64,000 nucleotides of DNA. Origin: Phytopythium helicoides (Eukaryota > Oomycota > Peronosporomycetes > Pythiales > Pythiaceae). Below the pieces are notes generated by a model. The model saw nothing but the letters and a program-made list of their open reading frames with translations. It did not search any database and was not told the DNA's origin. Location of the stretch: contig JANFNE010000001.1 of NCBI GenBank assembly GCA_024867545.1, forward strand, positions 806,001-870,000. The letters are read 5' to 3'. Each line of letters opens with the position of its first letter. Position 1 is the first letter of the stretch. A program made the position numbers and the translations under genes. Positions 1 through 12,046 of this stretch are shown one piece after another.

Positions 1-750
1 AAGTCGTGCCTCGTGGTGCGCTTCGTGCGCGACGAGTTCTTCGAGTTCCAGGAGCCCACGATCGGCGGTGGGTCGCGGCGCGCGTGGAGCTGCGCTCTGG
101 GCAGACGGACTGACGCCGGATGTGTCGACAGCGGCGTTCCTCACGCAGACGGTCGGCCTCGACGACGGACTGACGGTCAAGTTTGAGATCTGGGATACCG
201 CCGGACAGGGTACGAGAGGGTTTTGCACTGGCTGCTTCGCAGTGCGCCGGTGCGAGCCGACTCACTGACGGATTGGATCCTGGCAGAGCGCTACCGAAGT
301 CTGGCCCCCATGTACTACCGCGGCGCGGCGGCGGCCATTGTTGTCTACGACGTCACCAACAAGGTAGCGTGAATTTGCTTTGATGCTTCTATGCTGCCCG
401 TAATATGCCCAACTAATTGCTGGACTCGCGCTCGGTAGGACTCTTTCACGGGTGCCAAGTCCTGGGTCAAGGAGCTCCAGCGCCGAGGCGACCCGAACGT
501 AGTGATCGCTCTGGCCGGCAACAAGGCCGACCTGGAGGCGAGGCGTAAGGTCGAGTTTGAGGAGGCGCACCAGTATGCCGAGGACAACGATATCCTGCAC
601 ATGGAAACGTCTGCGAAGACTGCCGTGAACGTCAAGGATCTGTTCGTGGCCATCGCGAAGCGGCTGCCGAAGACGCCTCCTCAGCCGGAGCGTGAGGCGT
701 TCCCCATTGCGCCTCCGTCATCCTCCAAGTCGAAGGGCGGATGCTGCTAA
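1..750 (+). CDS. RAB5: Rab5 family small GTPase (5' end outside window)
   Basis: Early-endosome Rab GTPase, missing its N-terminus because the gene starts before the window. Four exons can be joined in frame: 1-67, 132-209, 287-363 and 439-750, all with GT-AG introns. The spliced protein shows the end of the P-loop helix (KSCLVVRF), the Rab5 switch I region (GAAFLTQTV), [20 protein letters not shown] (G3/switch II), NKAD (G4) and ETSAKT (G5), and ends in a GGCC prenylation tail. The switch I and switch II sequences are specific for Rab5 rather than Rab21/22. Known role of the family: homotypic early endosome fusion and endocytic transport. The first intron is 64 nt. Only the missing first exon(s) leave doubt about completeness. 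Confidence 0.93.
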
Positions 751-1297
751 ATCCCAGCTATAGCCTCACAGAAGGGTGCAACATTTGCTTGCAAGAAGCA
801 ACCCACCGACGCGGGGTAGACGTTTTTTTTAAATCCGCTTCTTTGCGCGGAGGAAAGTTACACCAGCGCACGGTGGAGCGGCGACGCCGGTCTGTACTAG
901 AACGCGTGATTGGTGCGAAGCTGCGATGTGAGGCACACGGAGAGACGACGTACGGGGTAGCATTTTGAAGGTGGCAAGTGGAGACGCTCTAGCGACAGAG
1001 AAAGAGGAGGGCCTGAAAACAAGTATCTATATTTGCGCTGGATTCAGCTCGTTGGATATTCGTGGTGTCTTGACATGCATGGCAAGGATGATGGGTGCTG
1101 TAAAGTTCAAGCTCATGTGATCTGTGAAGGCAACTTGAAGCTCCAGATTGATTACAGTAGGCTGACCACCCTTGCTCATGCATACACTTCACGAAACGAC
1201 CACATCACTGCAGCTCGCCAACTTGGAACTTCGGTGGCAACCTATCCAGTAAGGAGGGCGTCTTCAAGCAGCCAGAAACCGCGCGTGCGGGTGTGCA
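751..1297. other. Intergenic region between Rab5 and ORMDL
   Basis: About 550 bp between the 3' ends of two convergent genes. I see no conserved-looking reading frame, RNA gene or repeat; it presumably holds the two 3' untranslated regions. Confidence 0.6.
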
Positions 1298-1864
1298 TTA
1301 CTCGGCCTTCGCCGCCTTGACCTTGACCTCGTCGTCGATGCCGACGGTCGAGTTGATGCCGAAGATGCGGACGCGGTCGAGCTCCGGCAGCTTGGCGAGG
1401 ATGAGCGTGGCCCAGATGGGGAAGTTGATGAGCAGGTGGCGCGTGTCGTAGTCCGTGGCGACCGAGGCCGCGAGGAAGAGCAGCGTGGGGATGGTCATGA
1501 GGAACTTCTTGGTCGTCGTCCACGGGTGGCCCTGGTCGATCTGCTCGTAGAAGGTCAGCTCGCGGTAGTCGCCCAGGTTGCAGTCGTCAGGCGAGCCCTT
1601 GATCCAGTGCATGATGGCGAACGAGACCTGCGCGAGTGGCGTTCGTTAGAGAGAGGGGAGTCACCGACACGCACCCACCAGAGCCGCGAGACGCACCACG
1701 CCGTGCAGCACGTTGACGGCGGTCCAGACATTGGGCGGCGGCACGATCACGGGCATGGCCATGTAGAGCGAGCCGAGCAGCAGGATGTAGAACGTCCAGA
1801 AGCCGCGCGAGTCCATCCAGTTGACGTTCTTGTTGATCTCGACGTGCGCCGCGACCTTACCCAT
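1298..1864 (-). CDS. ORMDL: ORMDL family sphingolipid regulator
   Basis: Endoplasmic-reticulum membrane protein of the ORM/ORMDL family, which restrains serine palmitoyltransferase, the first step of sphingolipid synthesis. Two exons, 1864-1679 and 1627-1298, are joined in phase 0 across a 51-nt intron to give 171 residues (animal ORMDLs are about 153). Family signatures visible: NKNVNWMDSRG near the N-terminus, the HWIKGSP loop, the YEQIDQGHPWTTTKKF block, and RIFGINST near the C-terminus. Hydrophobic segments lie at about residues 24-44, 52-66, 110-125 and 130-145. The C-terminal tail (EVKVKAAKAE) is charged and longer than in animals. Assignment is based on recognised family motifs; start chosen at the ATG preceding the conserved N-terminus. 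Confidence 0.93.
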
Positions 1865-2613
1865 GGTTGCTCGCTCGTGTTCTCGTCGTTCGGTGCTGTG
1901 GGGCGCTGCTGCTGGCGGCGCGAGGTTTCAGCCGGTCGTTTGCTGTTTGGCGGAGAGGATGGAAGAGTGCGCCTGTGACGGCCGCGGGCGTGGAGGTTGG
2001 AGAGCGGAGGGAGAGCGCCGGCCGAGCGGCGGGTCGTTCGCGCTGTTCCTTGACTTCTGTTGTTCTTGTCGGGGAGATGGAGTCGGCAGTGAGAAAACCG
2101 CGCGCAGCTGAATTGGAGCGCAGACCATTGGACGAAATAGACAACGATGAGCCAATCATGCGCGGTGAGGAGTGACGGTCCCTCTCAAGTCTATGCGAAG
2201 TGTGTCAAAGAACCGAGCGGGATGATGATGGCTGACGGAGCGGGTTCACTCGATCGCGGAGGTGCCTGCCAGGGGCTATTGGTACTGTATGACACCAGCA
2301 AGCGAGGCTGTCGGTGCCGCGTGGCGATCCCCGCTGCGTCTGCAGTCGACCCGGTCAATAATGCGATCGCGAGGGGTCGCTGCGCCATGGGGAAATATCA
2401 TCCCGTCGCGAGGTATCTTGGCGGATCGCTGGACGGAAAAGCTCGCGACGCCATGATATTCCCGAACGTTCTCAAGGGTGGCGATCCGTTTTCAGAGGTA
2501 ATCCGTAGAGGTGACCACCCGCCGACCCTTCCGACCTCCATCCGCTCGCGCGTCAGAACTCGTTGCAGTCAAGGCATCCGGGCGAGAAAGGCCGACGGCT
2601 GACGGGTGCGTGT

Positions 2614-2644
<31 letters not shown>

Positions 2645-2826
2645 TGCGGGTCTTCATGGGCGGCTAGCGCCTCGTAGCGTCGAGCGCCGGCGCCTTGGGG
2701 GCCGCGGGCGGCTGTGGGCCACCAGCGCGCGTAATCACGCGCCAGCCCCCCGCGCGGCAAATGATTGTGCCCGGCTGACCTGATGTGGGATCTCCCCTGT
2801 GATTGCTGCAGTGTCGGCGCGGAGCC
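1865..2826. other. Intergenic region upstream of ORMDL and TRAPPC8 genes
   Basis: About 960 bp separating two divergent genes. It should contain both promoters. No reading frame here looks protein-like. Apart from the triplet repeat listed separately I see no element. Confidence 0.5.
2618..2644. repeat. Triplet microsatellite (GCT)9
   Basis: Nine uninterrupted GCT units, preceded by two GTT units, about 180 bp upstream of the TRAPPC8 start codon. A length-variable site in the probable 5' region of that gene. Confidence 0.95.
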
Positions 2827-5800
2827 ATGGAGGCCATCGACAAGTGGGTGCAGGAGGCGTTCGCGCCCGTCGTGCTCTCCTGCTCCACGCCCGAGGTCGA
2901 GCGCGTCTCGCGGAAGAACGGGCTCGCTTTCGCCGACCTGCTCAACGGCTTCGCGACGCTCGCGGACATCGACGCGTCCGTGCGCTCGGTCTCGCACGTG
3001 CAGCGCCTGACCTCCTTCAACTACCGATTTCTGCCGGCGACACAGTTCGCCACGGTGCCCATTGCCGACGCGACGCGCCACCTGAAACGAGAGCGTGGCG
3101 CGGCACCCTCCCAAGGGCGGACCCGTCGTTGACTTGCAGATCCCTCAAGTCGCATCTGTCGAAGATGTGCCGATCTACTTGCGCGCGATCGATGCAGACC
3201 GCGACAACAGCGAACCGTTTCCCTGGTATCGCGAGTTCAAGCTCACGCTCATGGATACCTTTCGGTGTGAAGAGCACAGTATGCTGTGGCACCCTGCCGC
3301 CATGATTGTGGTCGTGTCTTCTACGGATGCTAATCCTCGTCAAAGTTTCGAAGAGCTAGTGGCACCGCAGAACCTGCCGCCGGTTTTCATGCAGGGGCTT
3401 TACGATCCAGCTCTTGTCCCCAAATTCTACGTTGTGCTGCATGATGCAGGGGAGACAGAGGGAACTTCTATCGACCCGGATGCGATCCTGAAGAGCCTCA
3501 ACATCGTGGAAGGTACAGGTGCCGTTATCCGCATCAACTCGAGCTCCACCACTCCTCAGCCTTCGGCGGGGAATGCCTCTATTTGGACCAAACACCCCTA
3601 CGTACGCCCACCACTTTTCTCCTCTGCTGCTGACAGTGGGGTCTCCGGTGAATCGAGCGTGCAAGGCAACTTGATTGGCGCGCTACTGTCTCAAAAAGAT
3701 ATTGACGGATTGCGAGCCTTCGTTCGCGACTTTGCGATTCGGTTCGTTCTTCCCGCCATGGAATCGCGGATTTTCCAGCTGAACGACATTGTGTCAGCAA
3801 TGAAGAAAGGAGTAAAGAACGTTTTCAAGTCGTGGTTGCGTAAGCCGAAGGACTTGGCGGCTCGACCCAACAACGCTTATGGTGGCGCTGGATCCAACGT
3901 TGCCATTACGTATCGGTACGATTCGATTGAATCTCAAACCCGACTTCTTGCAGACACAGCTTTCCTTGTGCGAGACTACGAGTTGGCCCTGCAAATGTAT
4001 CGACTGGCGAGGGATGATTTCAAGTCGGACAAATCGGTATTTCATTGTGCAAATGCGAATGAAATGATCGCGTTGTGCTTGCTTCTTAATCGAGGGTCAC
4101 CCATGCAAATCACGAACGCAATCGACTCGGCCAACGCATCTTATGCTAAGGTGAATTCGCTTATTGCGTCCCGACTTGCAGTACGAACAGCGGTCATTGC
4201 TGGAGAAATTTACAACACCCTCAGCCATATGGGGCTCTTCACGGACTACATGGACAACGCATCCGCTGCGCTGATTCGAGGGTCAACTATGGAGCAGGGA
4301 ATTTGCTCAGCAGTGCTAATGGAACGTGCAGCGCTTTGCGATCTTCACGCACGGCAGCCAAAGTTCCGCAAATATGGCTTCCGAATGGTTATGGCGGGCC
4401 ATGTCTACGACTCCCTCGGACATAGTCCGCACTCAGGCACGATGCTATTCTTTGGCTCGCGCCATTTACGACTGCAGTGGCTGGTTTCAAGTTGAAGACC
4501 ACATTAATTTCACTCTGGCTCAGCAAGCGAACCGACTAAACGATCCCATGGCGTCTGTCAACCTGTTCCTGAAGTTGATTGGCACTGGTCGCAATTCTGC
4601 CAGTCAGCAAGAGTCACTGCTCTATGAATTTGGACTCATTGTAAAAGAGATATTGCTCACTGCGGGCGACAACCCTACAACGCGAAGTGGAGCCGTCACG
4701 GTGTACGAAGATGAACACGGCAACAATAAGCTACTGGTCAAAGATTTGTGGCTGCCGGAGCTTGAAGACAAGTCGACTGTTGTGTTTGCACCTGTCAATG
4801 CCGTTGGCATTGATCGGTCTATCGACGGCAATGACGCCGACGCCGACATCTGGAAGCAGCTCGAAGAGTTTGCAGACAAGCAAAACCGGCTGCACCAGTA
4901 CGCTATGTCCAGTGATGCAATATCGAAACCAGAACAAAGTGGAAACCGCTGGTTTGCACCGTCACATTTCTACCCTGTGCCATACCGAAACAAGCGTGGA
5001 GCAAATCAGAAGCCTGCTAACTACGCGCTCGGGGAACAGATCTACGTTGAGTTTGTTATGAAGAATGCCCTGTCATGCGCCTGTGGACGTCGAAGACATC
5101 CATTTGTTCGGAAAATTCGAACCAGCAGATGGAGTTGGTTTCGACATTCCTGAGCCAATCAAGAGTCGCGAAGATGATTCTGGGGTGCCGAGCGCTACTA
5201 CGGCTGCTTCGGCATCAACTCGTGTTGAGGTTGGCCGAGTCAACTTGCAGTTGCTGCCTGTCAGTGAGGAACGCGTTCGCCTGGCGATCTGTCCAAGAGT
5301 TCCTGGTAAACTCACAATCATCGGTGTACGATGGTCTATCTGTGGGGGTGATGTGCATGGGGAACATGCGTTTGATATCCCCGGCCCGTTACTTCAAGAC
5401 ACCCGTGAACACAAAGAAGCTCGAGCCCGTGCGCCTAACATGAGCTTGATCGCAAATGTCGTTGGTGCGATGCCTTGGCTAGGTGTCAAGATATCAACGG
5501 ATGCCAACGAGGTATTCTCCGGAGAGATCGTCAAAATGCAAGTGTCTCTGTTTAATGCTGGGTCAGCAGCTGTCGCCGGCCTTCAGTGCGTGAGCAAGTC
5601 TCTAATGCTATGCGCTGCAATCTCGGATTCTCGGAACGTCGGCGAGAACCTCGCAGGGTACATTGGAGCGAACGGTCAAGTGATGGATCTGAGTGCAGTG
5701 ACTCTCGAGCCTGGAGAGGAACGGACACTGACTCTGTGGGCCCGAGCAACGACATGTGGCCGCCAGCACGTTCCTTTGACGTTCCAGTATGTCGGAGCTT

Positions 5801-7165
5801 CGCCTAGCAATGACAGCGCCAAACCGACGGTATCGACTGCAACCAAGCGCGTGGTGAAGGTGAAACTAGCTTTGAATGTCATTCCCTGTGTGGATGCGGG
5901 ATACACCATCGAGCCAAGCCACATTCACAGCAACGAATTCCTGCTTGGAGTGACGGTGTCGAATCAGCGAACTGATGTCGACTTTAATGGGGGTCCAGAG
6001 AGTGCGGTGCAATTGGAACAACTCCAATGCGTGAGCAAGTCTTGGGCATTGGAAAAATTCAACGCACCTCGACTTCCCGACTCATCAACAAATATTTCCA
6101 ATCCCTCACGTCTTGGATACCAGGAAGCAAGTACCTCTTTCTTCCGGCTAAAACCTCGAAGCACATCGACGGATTCTGAAAATGAGACGTGCACGATTCT
6201 ATTGTCAGCGAATCCAAGTGATGAGATTGCAGGGCGAACTCCCATTGAACCAGTTCCTCTGTCTCGACAACGCACTCACGATGACCAAGGCAGCCAATCT
6301 GAATGATGGCGATGTCGCCACTGGCGATGCGAAAGCAGCTGGCGGTTTGCGCTCGATTCAGAGTGTTCGACGGGAGAACAAGGCAAAGGCACTTCAAGAC
6401 GGTGCAACTGGAGATGATGCTGATGAGAGTGTGATTGTACAACCGCAGCCAACTTCGAAAGAGGCTCTGCTGTCAAACCGCGAATTGGACGGTCACCTTG
6501 TTCTGGTCTGGTCAACGAAAGGAGCCAATGGCTCTCGGACAGCCATCGGGCAGAGCAACTTTACGGGCATTCAAGTGCGAGCTCCATTGAAGGCCGACTA
6601 TTTGTCCGCTGAATGTTACCCTCGAGTACACCGATTCCATCTCGTTGAATCCCGTGCCTTCAAGTGGGGTATTTTATGCAGAACTCGAGTTTGTGATGCA
6701 TATCAGCAATACCGCGTCAATCGACTCACCACCTGTGGACTTCACAGTCGAACTTCTCCATCCAGAAGAGGCAGCATGGTACCCCCAGCGGAGGAAGAAT
6801 TATCCATCGGCTCCGAACTGAAGCGATCAAACGAGTTGCCATACATGGTGCCATTGGCGCGCAGTAATCATCCACGGCGATCCTCCTCACCGCACTTCTT
6901 CTGGACTGGCGTGACCAAGAAGATGTTTTCCCAGTTCTCGCCGAATGTTAGCGAGTCGCTTCGTCTTCGCGCTTGCTTTGTGGCACCGGGCGTGTACAAC
7001 TTGAACCGCTTCCGCATCGTGATCCACTCGAATTCTGCCGCGGAAAACAGTATCCCCGTTGCTTTTGCATTCCCTGCTGATCACCTGGTCTACGTGAATC
7101 CTCCAGCAGCAGCGACTGGAACTAGGACCGTTTCTGCAGCAAAGCAACTGGTGGCAGTGCCATAG
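2827..7165 (+). CDS. TRAPPC8: TRAPPC8/Trs85 homologue, interrupted by about six frame breaks
   Basis: Subunit of the TRAPPIII tethering complex, a Rab1/Ypt1 exchange factor used in ER-Golgi traffic and autophagy. The N-terminus (FAPVVLSCSTPEVERVSR... FADLLNGF) and the middle (RKYGFRMVMAGHVYDSLG, then ARCYSLARAIYD, then GWFQVEDHINFTLAQQ) match the order of landmarks in animal TRAPPC8. The coding sequence runs through about 4.3 kb without introns, but the frame changes near 3110, 4437, 5076, 6235, 6625 and 6810. Five changes behave as one extra base and the last as one missing base. Each segment remains open and protein-like right up to the switch, so either these are assembly indels or the gene became a pseudogene very recently. 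Reading through the breaks gives about 1,440 residues. The C-terminal part shows beta-rich, trafficking-appendage-like sequence. The gene ends 41 bp before the mobile block. Confidence 0.85.
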
Positions 7166-7440
7166 TAGGAAAGTAACCTCAGTGATAAAAGCACTCTTGA
7201 AGCAGCAATTTTGAAGAGCACGGTTCTAGATACCGGATAACGGTAGCGAACTTTGTACATCCGGTACAAGATTTTGTGCAAAAGGGCTCGGGTTATGATA
7301 GAGTAGTACGGTGTATCCTTGCGTCAGCAGGAAAATAAAATACTTTCCCGCGGCAGTATTTTCAAAATAGCGATTTTGCGCACGGCTGGCAGCCTTTCAT
7401 TCTTCAAAAGCACTCGCAGGGCTCAAGCAAACGGTTTGGT

Positions 7441-10400
7441 ATGGCGGCTGGTAGAAATATGCACGCGGACGGCGAGGAGCACGGGCAGGAGCAGCCAGAC
7501 GACGGCGACGGCAATCAGCACGACGGCGATAAGCAACAGGGCGGCGAGCAGGGAGACCCGGGCGGCGAGCAGGGAGACCCAGGCGGCGAGCAGGGAGACC
7601 CAGGCGGCGAGCAGGGAGACCCAGGCGGCGAGCAGGGAGACCCAGGCGGCGGCAGCGTTCTCCCAAGTGGCGCGGTCATCGAAGCCAACGATGCAAATGG
7701 TGGCAGTGACCCTGAGCAAGGAGACGACGTGAGCAGCGAGCAGCCAAGCGACACAGACCAGGATGTTGCAGTCAACGTTGGCGGAAGTGTGCACCAGGCT
7801 GACGCGGACAACGAGCGTCGAGGCCAGAGTTCGAGAGCTGCGGATCAGCACACCAGCTCAATGGACCATGGGGCGCGCACACAGCGGAGAAGCCTTGCTC
7901 TCAAGCGACCCGTGTCTGACAGTATTGAAGGAGAAGACAGGTTTGCTCAGCGTGTGCGGTCTTCCTCAGTTGACGACACTGTGCATAGTGCCAGGGCTGC
8001 GTCACAAACTGTGATACCGGATGCCAGTCGTCTTATCCCGGACAGCAGCAACGACCAAGGCACAGATGACGGTGATCGTGATGAAGATATGGGGTCAAGT
8101 GAGGCAAGTGACAGCGATGAAGACTACGAAGACGATGACGATCAATCTGGATCCAGTTCTCGTTCAGAGCAAGCAGCACAATCGGACACTGATGATTTGA
8201 TACCGGACGACGATGATTTGATACCGGAATCCGAAGAGGCGGATCACCGGACAGAGGAAGAGCTGGATGAGCTGCTTGGTGTCACAGATTCACCGAGTGG
8301 TTTAGATGGAGCGTTTCTCGATGGGTTTTCTCGGCGGTTCAAGTCGTGGGATGCATTTCACTCCGCATTGGCAGATTTTTGCAACAATAGCTACCAGCTC
8401 TTCCCAATCCGCACGACGACGTCAGTTTCCTCTCGCAACAAGAAGGCGAAACACCCATTCCCAGAGAAGTACGATTGGTATTGCAAGACGCTCATGTGCA
8501 CTCACGGAATAAAACAGCAGCGTCGAGGCCAAGGTTCAAGAACCCACCGATTCGTACGCTTCACGTCCTGCACAGCGAAGGTGAATGCGACGCTGACTCG
8601 AGGCGAGGATGACAGTTACTACGTGTTCGTAAAGGCGTCCGGGCGTCACAACCACAACGTATCAAAACTGCTGCATGAGTACTACGCTGAAAACAGATCC
8701 ATTCGAGACCCTGATCTGCTGAAGACAGTTGCTGAGATGCGAGCGTCGGGCTCGCATGCGAAGGGAATTTTAGCTTTTTTGAGGAAAAAGACAGGTATGA
8801 TTCCTCCTTTTCCCTATCAATGCTGTGTTGGTCTTTAATTGATTATGGATGCTGTAGGAAAAAAGTGTAAGCTTCGAGACGTTCACAATATCCTAGCACG
8901 TCAAAGAGCTCAGCAGCAAGCTGTACCTGATGAGGAGCGTGTGGAGAATCTGCTTCGTGAGTTTTGTGATGCAGATGGAAATGATGCTGTCATATTTGTC
9001 GACAGCTTATCGAAGGTCGCTCGTTTGGTTGCCTTCCAGAGCTCGCAAATGAAGCGGCTGTTCCGCTCTTTCCCGGAGGTTGTGATGGTTGACTCAACCC
9101 ATGGCACAAACATCAACGGATACAAGCTCTTCAGTTTTGTTGTTCACGACATCTTTGGACATGTACGCAGTAATACAATATTTGATACCGGATGCTCATT
9201 GTCTGATCCCGGATGTCTTTTCGTGCCTTTTTAGGGCCAGTTCGTTCACCACGCATTGTTGGATGGTGAAACAAAAGCAAACATGCGTCTAGCAATCCAC
9301 ACATTCAAGGAAAACAACCCAGAGTGGTCGCGCATTCGAGTGATTGTGACAGACAAAGACTACAAGGAAAAAGATGTGTTCAAGGAGGAATTTCCGCAAG
9401 CTCGTCAGCTCCTCTGCAAGTTCCACGTTATTGAGTACCTGAAAAAGCAGGCAAGTCAAACCGTGTGGCAGTTTTTTTGTAGTGGCGATGCTAATCATTT
9501 GTGGAAATAGGTGAACAAACTAGTGAAAGGGACTTCCAAAGAAAAGAAGCTATTAAAAGCGGTGATGATGGCGTTAGTCAACGCAGAGTCAAGCGAAGAG
9601 TACGATCGGCAAAAAGAACTGGTGCTGCAGCTTGTAGGCGGCAATGTCGAACACCCACTCTACGACTATTTTTTGCGAAATTGGGACAACATCCAGGACG
9701 AATGGGTCTCGTTCAAGCGCGGTAATGTTCCCCATCTCGGAAATGACACGAACAATCGAGTCGAGTCAAAGTGGGGCAAGCTCAAGCACACAGTTAAGCC
9801 GACGCACAAGCTTGATGAGGTCATATCCACACTAATCATTCTGCAAGAGTGGGCGGATGATGATTACGTCTCGGAATTTGTAAAAGTTGGCACGCGACTT
9901 TTGCCTGCTGGAGATGATCCTGAGCTTGCCGTGTTGGTCAATTTCCTCAGCCAGTACGCGTATGATCTCACAGCCCCCGAATATCGCTTTGCACTAGTAG
10001 CAGATGACACATACAAGATCGAACGAGCTACTAGTTCTGTTGCTGTGATAGCAAACACGAAAAGCGGACACCGGCACACGATACAGCTGCAGGTGAGTTG
10101 TCCGGGATCAGATTTTGTTTTATTTTGTATTTGAAAATGTTTGGTGACTCAGTGATTTTTGTGCAACTGTTTGCAGACCAACCGTTGCAACTGCTTGTTC
10201 ATGCAGACTTTAATTCTTCCGTGTCGACATGTGTATTTCTACCGTCGAGTATCGAACTGTGGAAGCATTTTACCACCACTTCATTGCATTGAGCAGCGCT
10301 GGTCGCGTCTCAACCCGGTGAACAACCTGAATATCGGAGTAGTTCAGGCTACAGGTGTGCGTGTTCGACATGTCGAGTCGAAGCCGTTGCGTCAGCTCAC

Positions 10401-12046
10401 AGAGAGTGAGCGATACATCCAGACAAAGGCGTTGATGGAAAAAATCTCGGACGCCATGCGACTGCAAAGCACAGAAATGTACTGCAAGATGTATGAGCAG
10501 CTTGAAGCTTTTCACTCGTGTGTTGTGAGCGGAGAAGTCCCACGCATTAGTGTTAACGACTTTCCTTCTCTGTCTCAAATTACTGTTGGTGGCACGCAAC
10601 CATCTCAAGTTTCAATAATTGGTATAGAAAGCGACGACTTCGAGAATTCGAGCTCACAGAATCTGATCCCGGACACACAATTTGAAATACCGGACGCTTC
10701 TACGCCAGCGGCAGGTGACAGCAGCATCGAGGTATCATCTTGTGTTACTCCCTCGTATCGATTAGCTAGTCCTGCAAAGAGTTCCCGCGGCCAGAGACGC
10801 AGAAAACGAATAGCAGATCGATCTGCGATGCTGAAAAAGGTCCAGGAGTTGTCATTTCAAGTGCGCCATGGAAAGAAGCACCGTCCTGTTACACTCGAAG
10901 ATTTTGAAATTTTGGTTGAGAGCAAGTACTCTTACGGAACCATGAAAGGAATAGTACGTACATCTAACTGCTCGTGATGTACTTGGAGCCTTTCCATTAA
11001 CACACCATTCCCATTGACAGGTTCCCGAGCTACACATTCCACTTGTCTCTGCCCCCGGTGAAATCACAGTAGTCTCACACAACGTTGGTCAGGCACCGGT
11101 GGTGATTGACAAACTGTTGCCACTAGATGCATTGAATGCAGCGCTTCAGAGGCTGAATGAAGCACAGCTAAACCGTGCTGCTGTGGGAGGGGACCCTGAC
11201 AACTTGATTGTTCGCATCGCAAACTACGGCTATATCACCGAAAGTCAGCTTATAACACTTCGCAAGCTCTACTGGGTGGAAGCAGAGATGGAACAACTTG
11301 AAGATGCCGTTTCCTGGGCTATTGAAACTGCGGAGACTGAAATTTCGTATGCGCTCTTCAACGACTACGCGATTGACTCAGGGGTAAGTACCACAATTTA
11401 TGATACCGGACAACAAAATCTAATACCGGATGCTCTATCGCAGAACGATGTGACGGCTAAATTGCAACAGATGTGTCTGGGCAACTACATGGTTGGCATC
11501 GAGACATTGAAAGGTTCTCAATTGCTCAGCTTCCGCCGAGACGTGTGGCTAAACACGACTTGTGTCGTCGCAGGAATGTTTTTCTTGCAGTCAATGTTTA
11601 CTGACCTTGGTGTCGTTAATCCGAGTTATTTCGAGTTCAAAGATTTAACCAAGCAGAAAGAGCTTGCTGGCGCGTACGGAGCGTTCAACAGCGACCGAAA
11701 TCGTTTGATTGGGGTCCTGAACATGGACAACGAGCATCATTGGGTTGGCTACTACTATTCTGGGATTGTGTGCAAGGTGTTTGATCCACTCCAAGAATCA
11801 GGGCGCCTCGACTTACTCAAGTCTAGCTTGGCTACTGTTGTGGAGCCGCAAATTCCGTGGCACAAGGGGGACTTTCACTACGTGACACTGAATGACTGTG
11901 TGCAGACTGATGGATCATCATGCGGGGTGTGGTGCCTTGTTGTGCTCGAGCTACTGCTTCTCGGAGCCGACTGGAACGATTGCCTGCATGACTTCATCCC
12001 GCAGCTTCGCCTTCGTCTTTTGATGAAGTGCATGCGCTCGATGTAG
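7441..12046 (+). CDS. MULE transposase with SWIM finger and C-terminal Ulp1-like protease domain
   Basis: Seven exons join in frame: 7441-8794, 8858-9162, 9235-9450, 9511-10092, 10177-10953, 11021-11383, 11444-12046, giving about 1,399 residues. The third intron has a GC donor; the others are GT-AG. Order of regions: acidic low-complexity N-terminus with five GEQGDPG repeats (about 34-68); FAR1/WRKY-like C-C-HxH region (about 295-425); DDE core with D in VVMVDSTHGTN (about 529), D in VIVTDKD (about 592) and E in NNRVESKWGK (about 710); CKFH between the last two; SWIM finger CNC...CRH (about 823-840); serine-rich linker; and a C48/Ulp1-type cysteine protease with H in NEHHWVGYY, D in FDPLQ, and Q..C in VQTDGSSCGVW. 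The last intron (60 nt) has no stop and could be retained. Transposition enzyme; the protease role (SUMO-like deconjugation) is inference from the family. Confidence 0.88.
7540..7644 (+). repeat. Five tandem 21-bp units encoding GEQGDPG
   Basis: Five near-perfect 21-bp direct repeats in the first exon of the transposase, encoding a Gly/Glu/Gln/Asp/Pro heptapeptide. Units differ only at one position of the first copy (cccgg versus cccag), so the array looks recently expanded or homogenised. Confidence 0.93.

Noticed and set aside
2147..2602. 151-residue plus-strand frame upstream of TRAPPC8
   Set aside because: No family features and low-quality composition; sits in the shared promoter region.
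2827..7165. Programmed +1 frameshifting in TRAPPC8
   Set aside because: Six sites with no shared slippery sequence and one in the opposite direction; indels are simpler.
7540..7644. CRISPR-like array
   Set aside because: Direct 21-bp units without spacers, coding in frame; a eukaryotic contig.
7423..7851. Repetitive minus-strand frame opposite the GEQGDPG repeats
   Set aside because: Only the antisense of the 21-bp array; no motifs or splice support.
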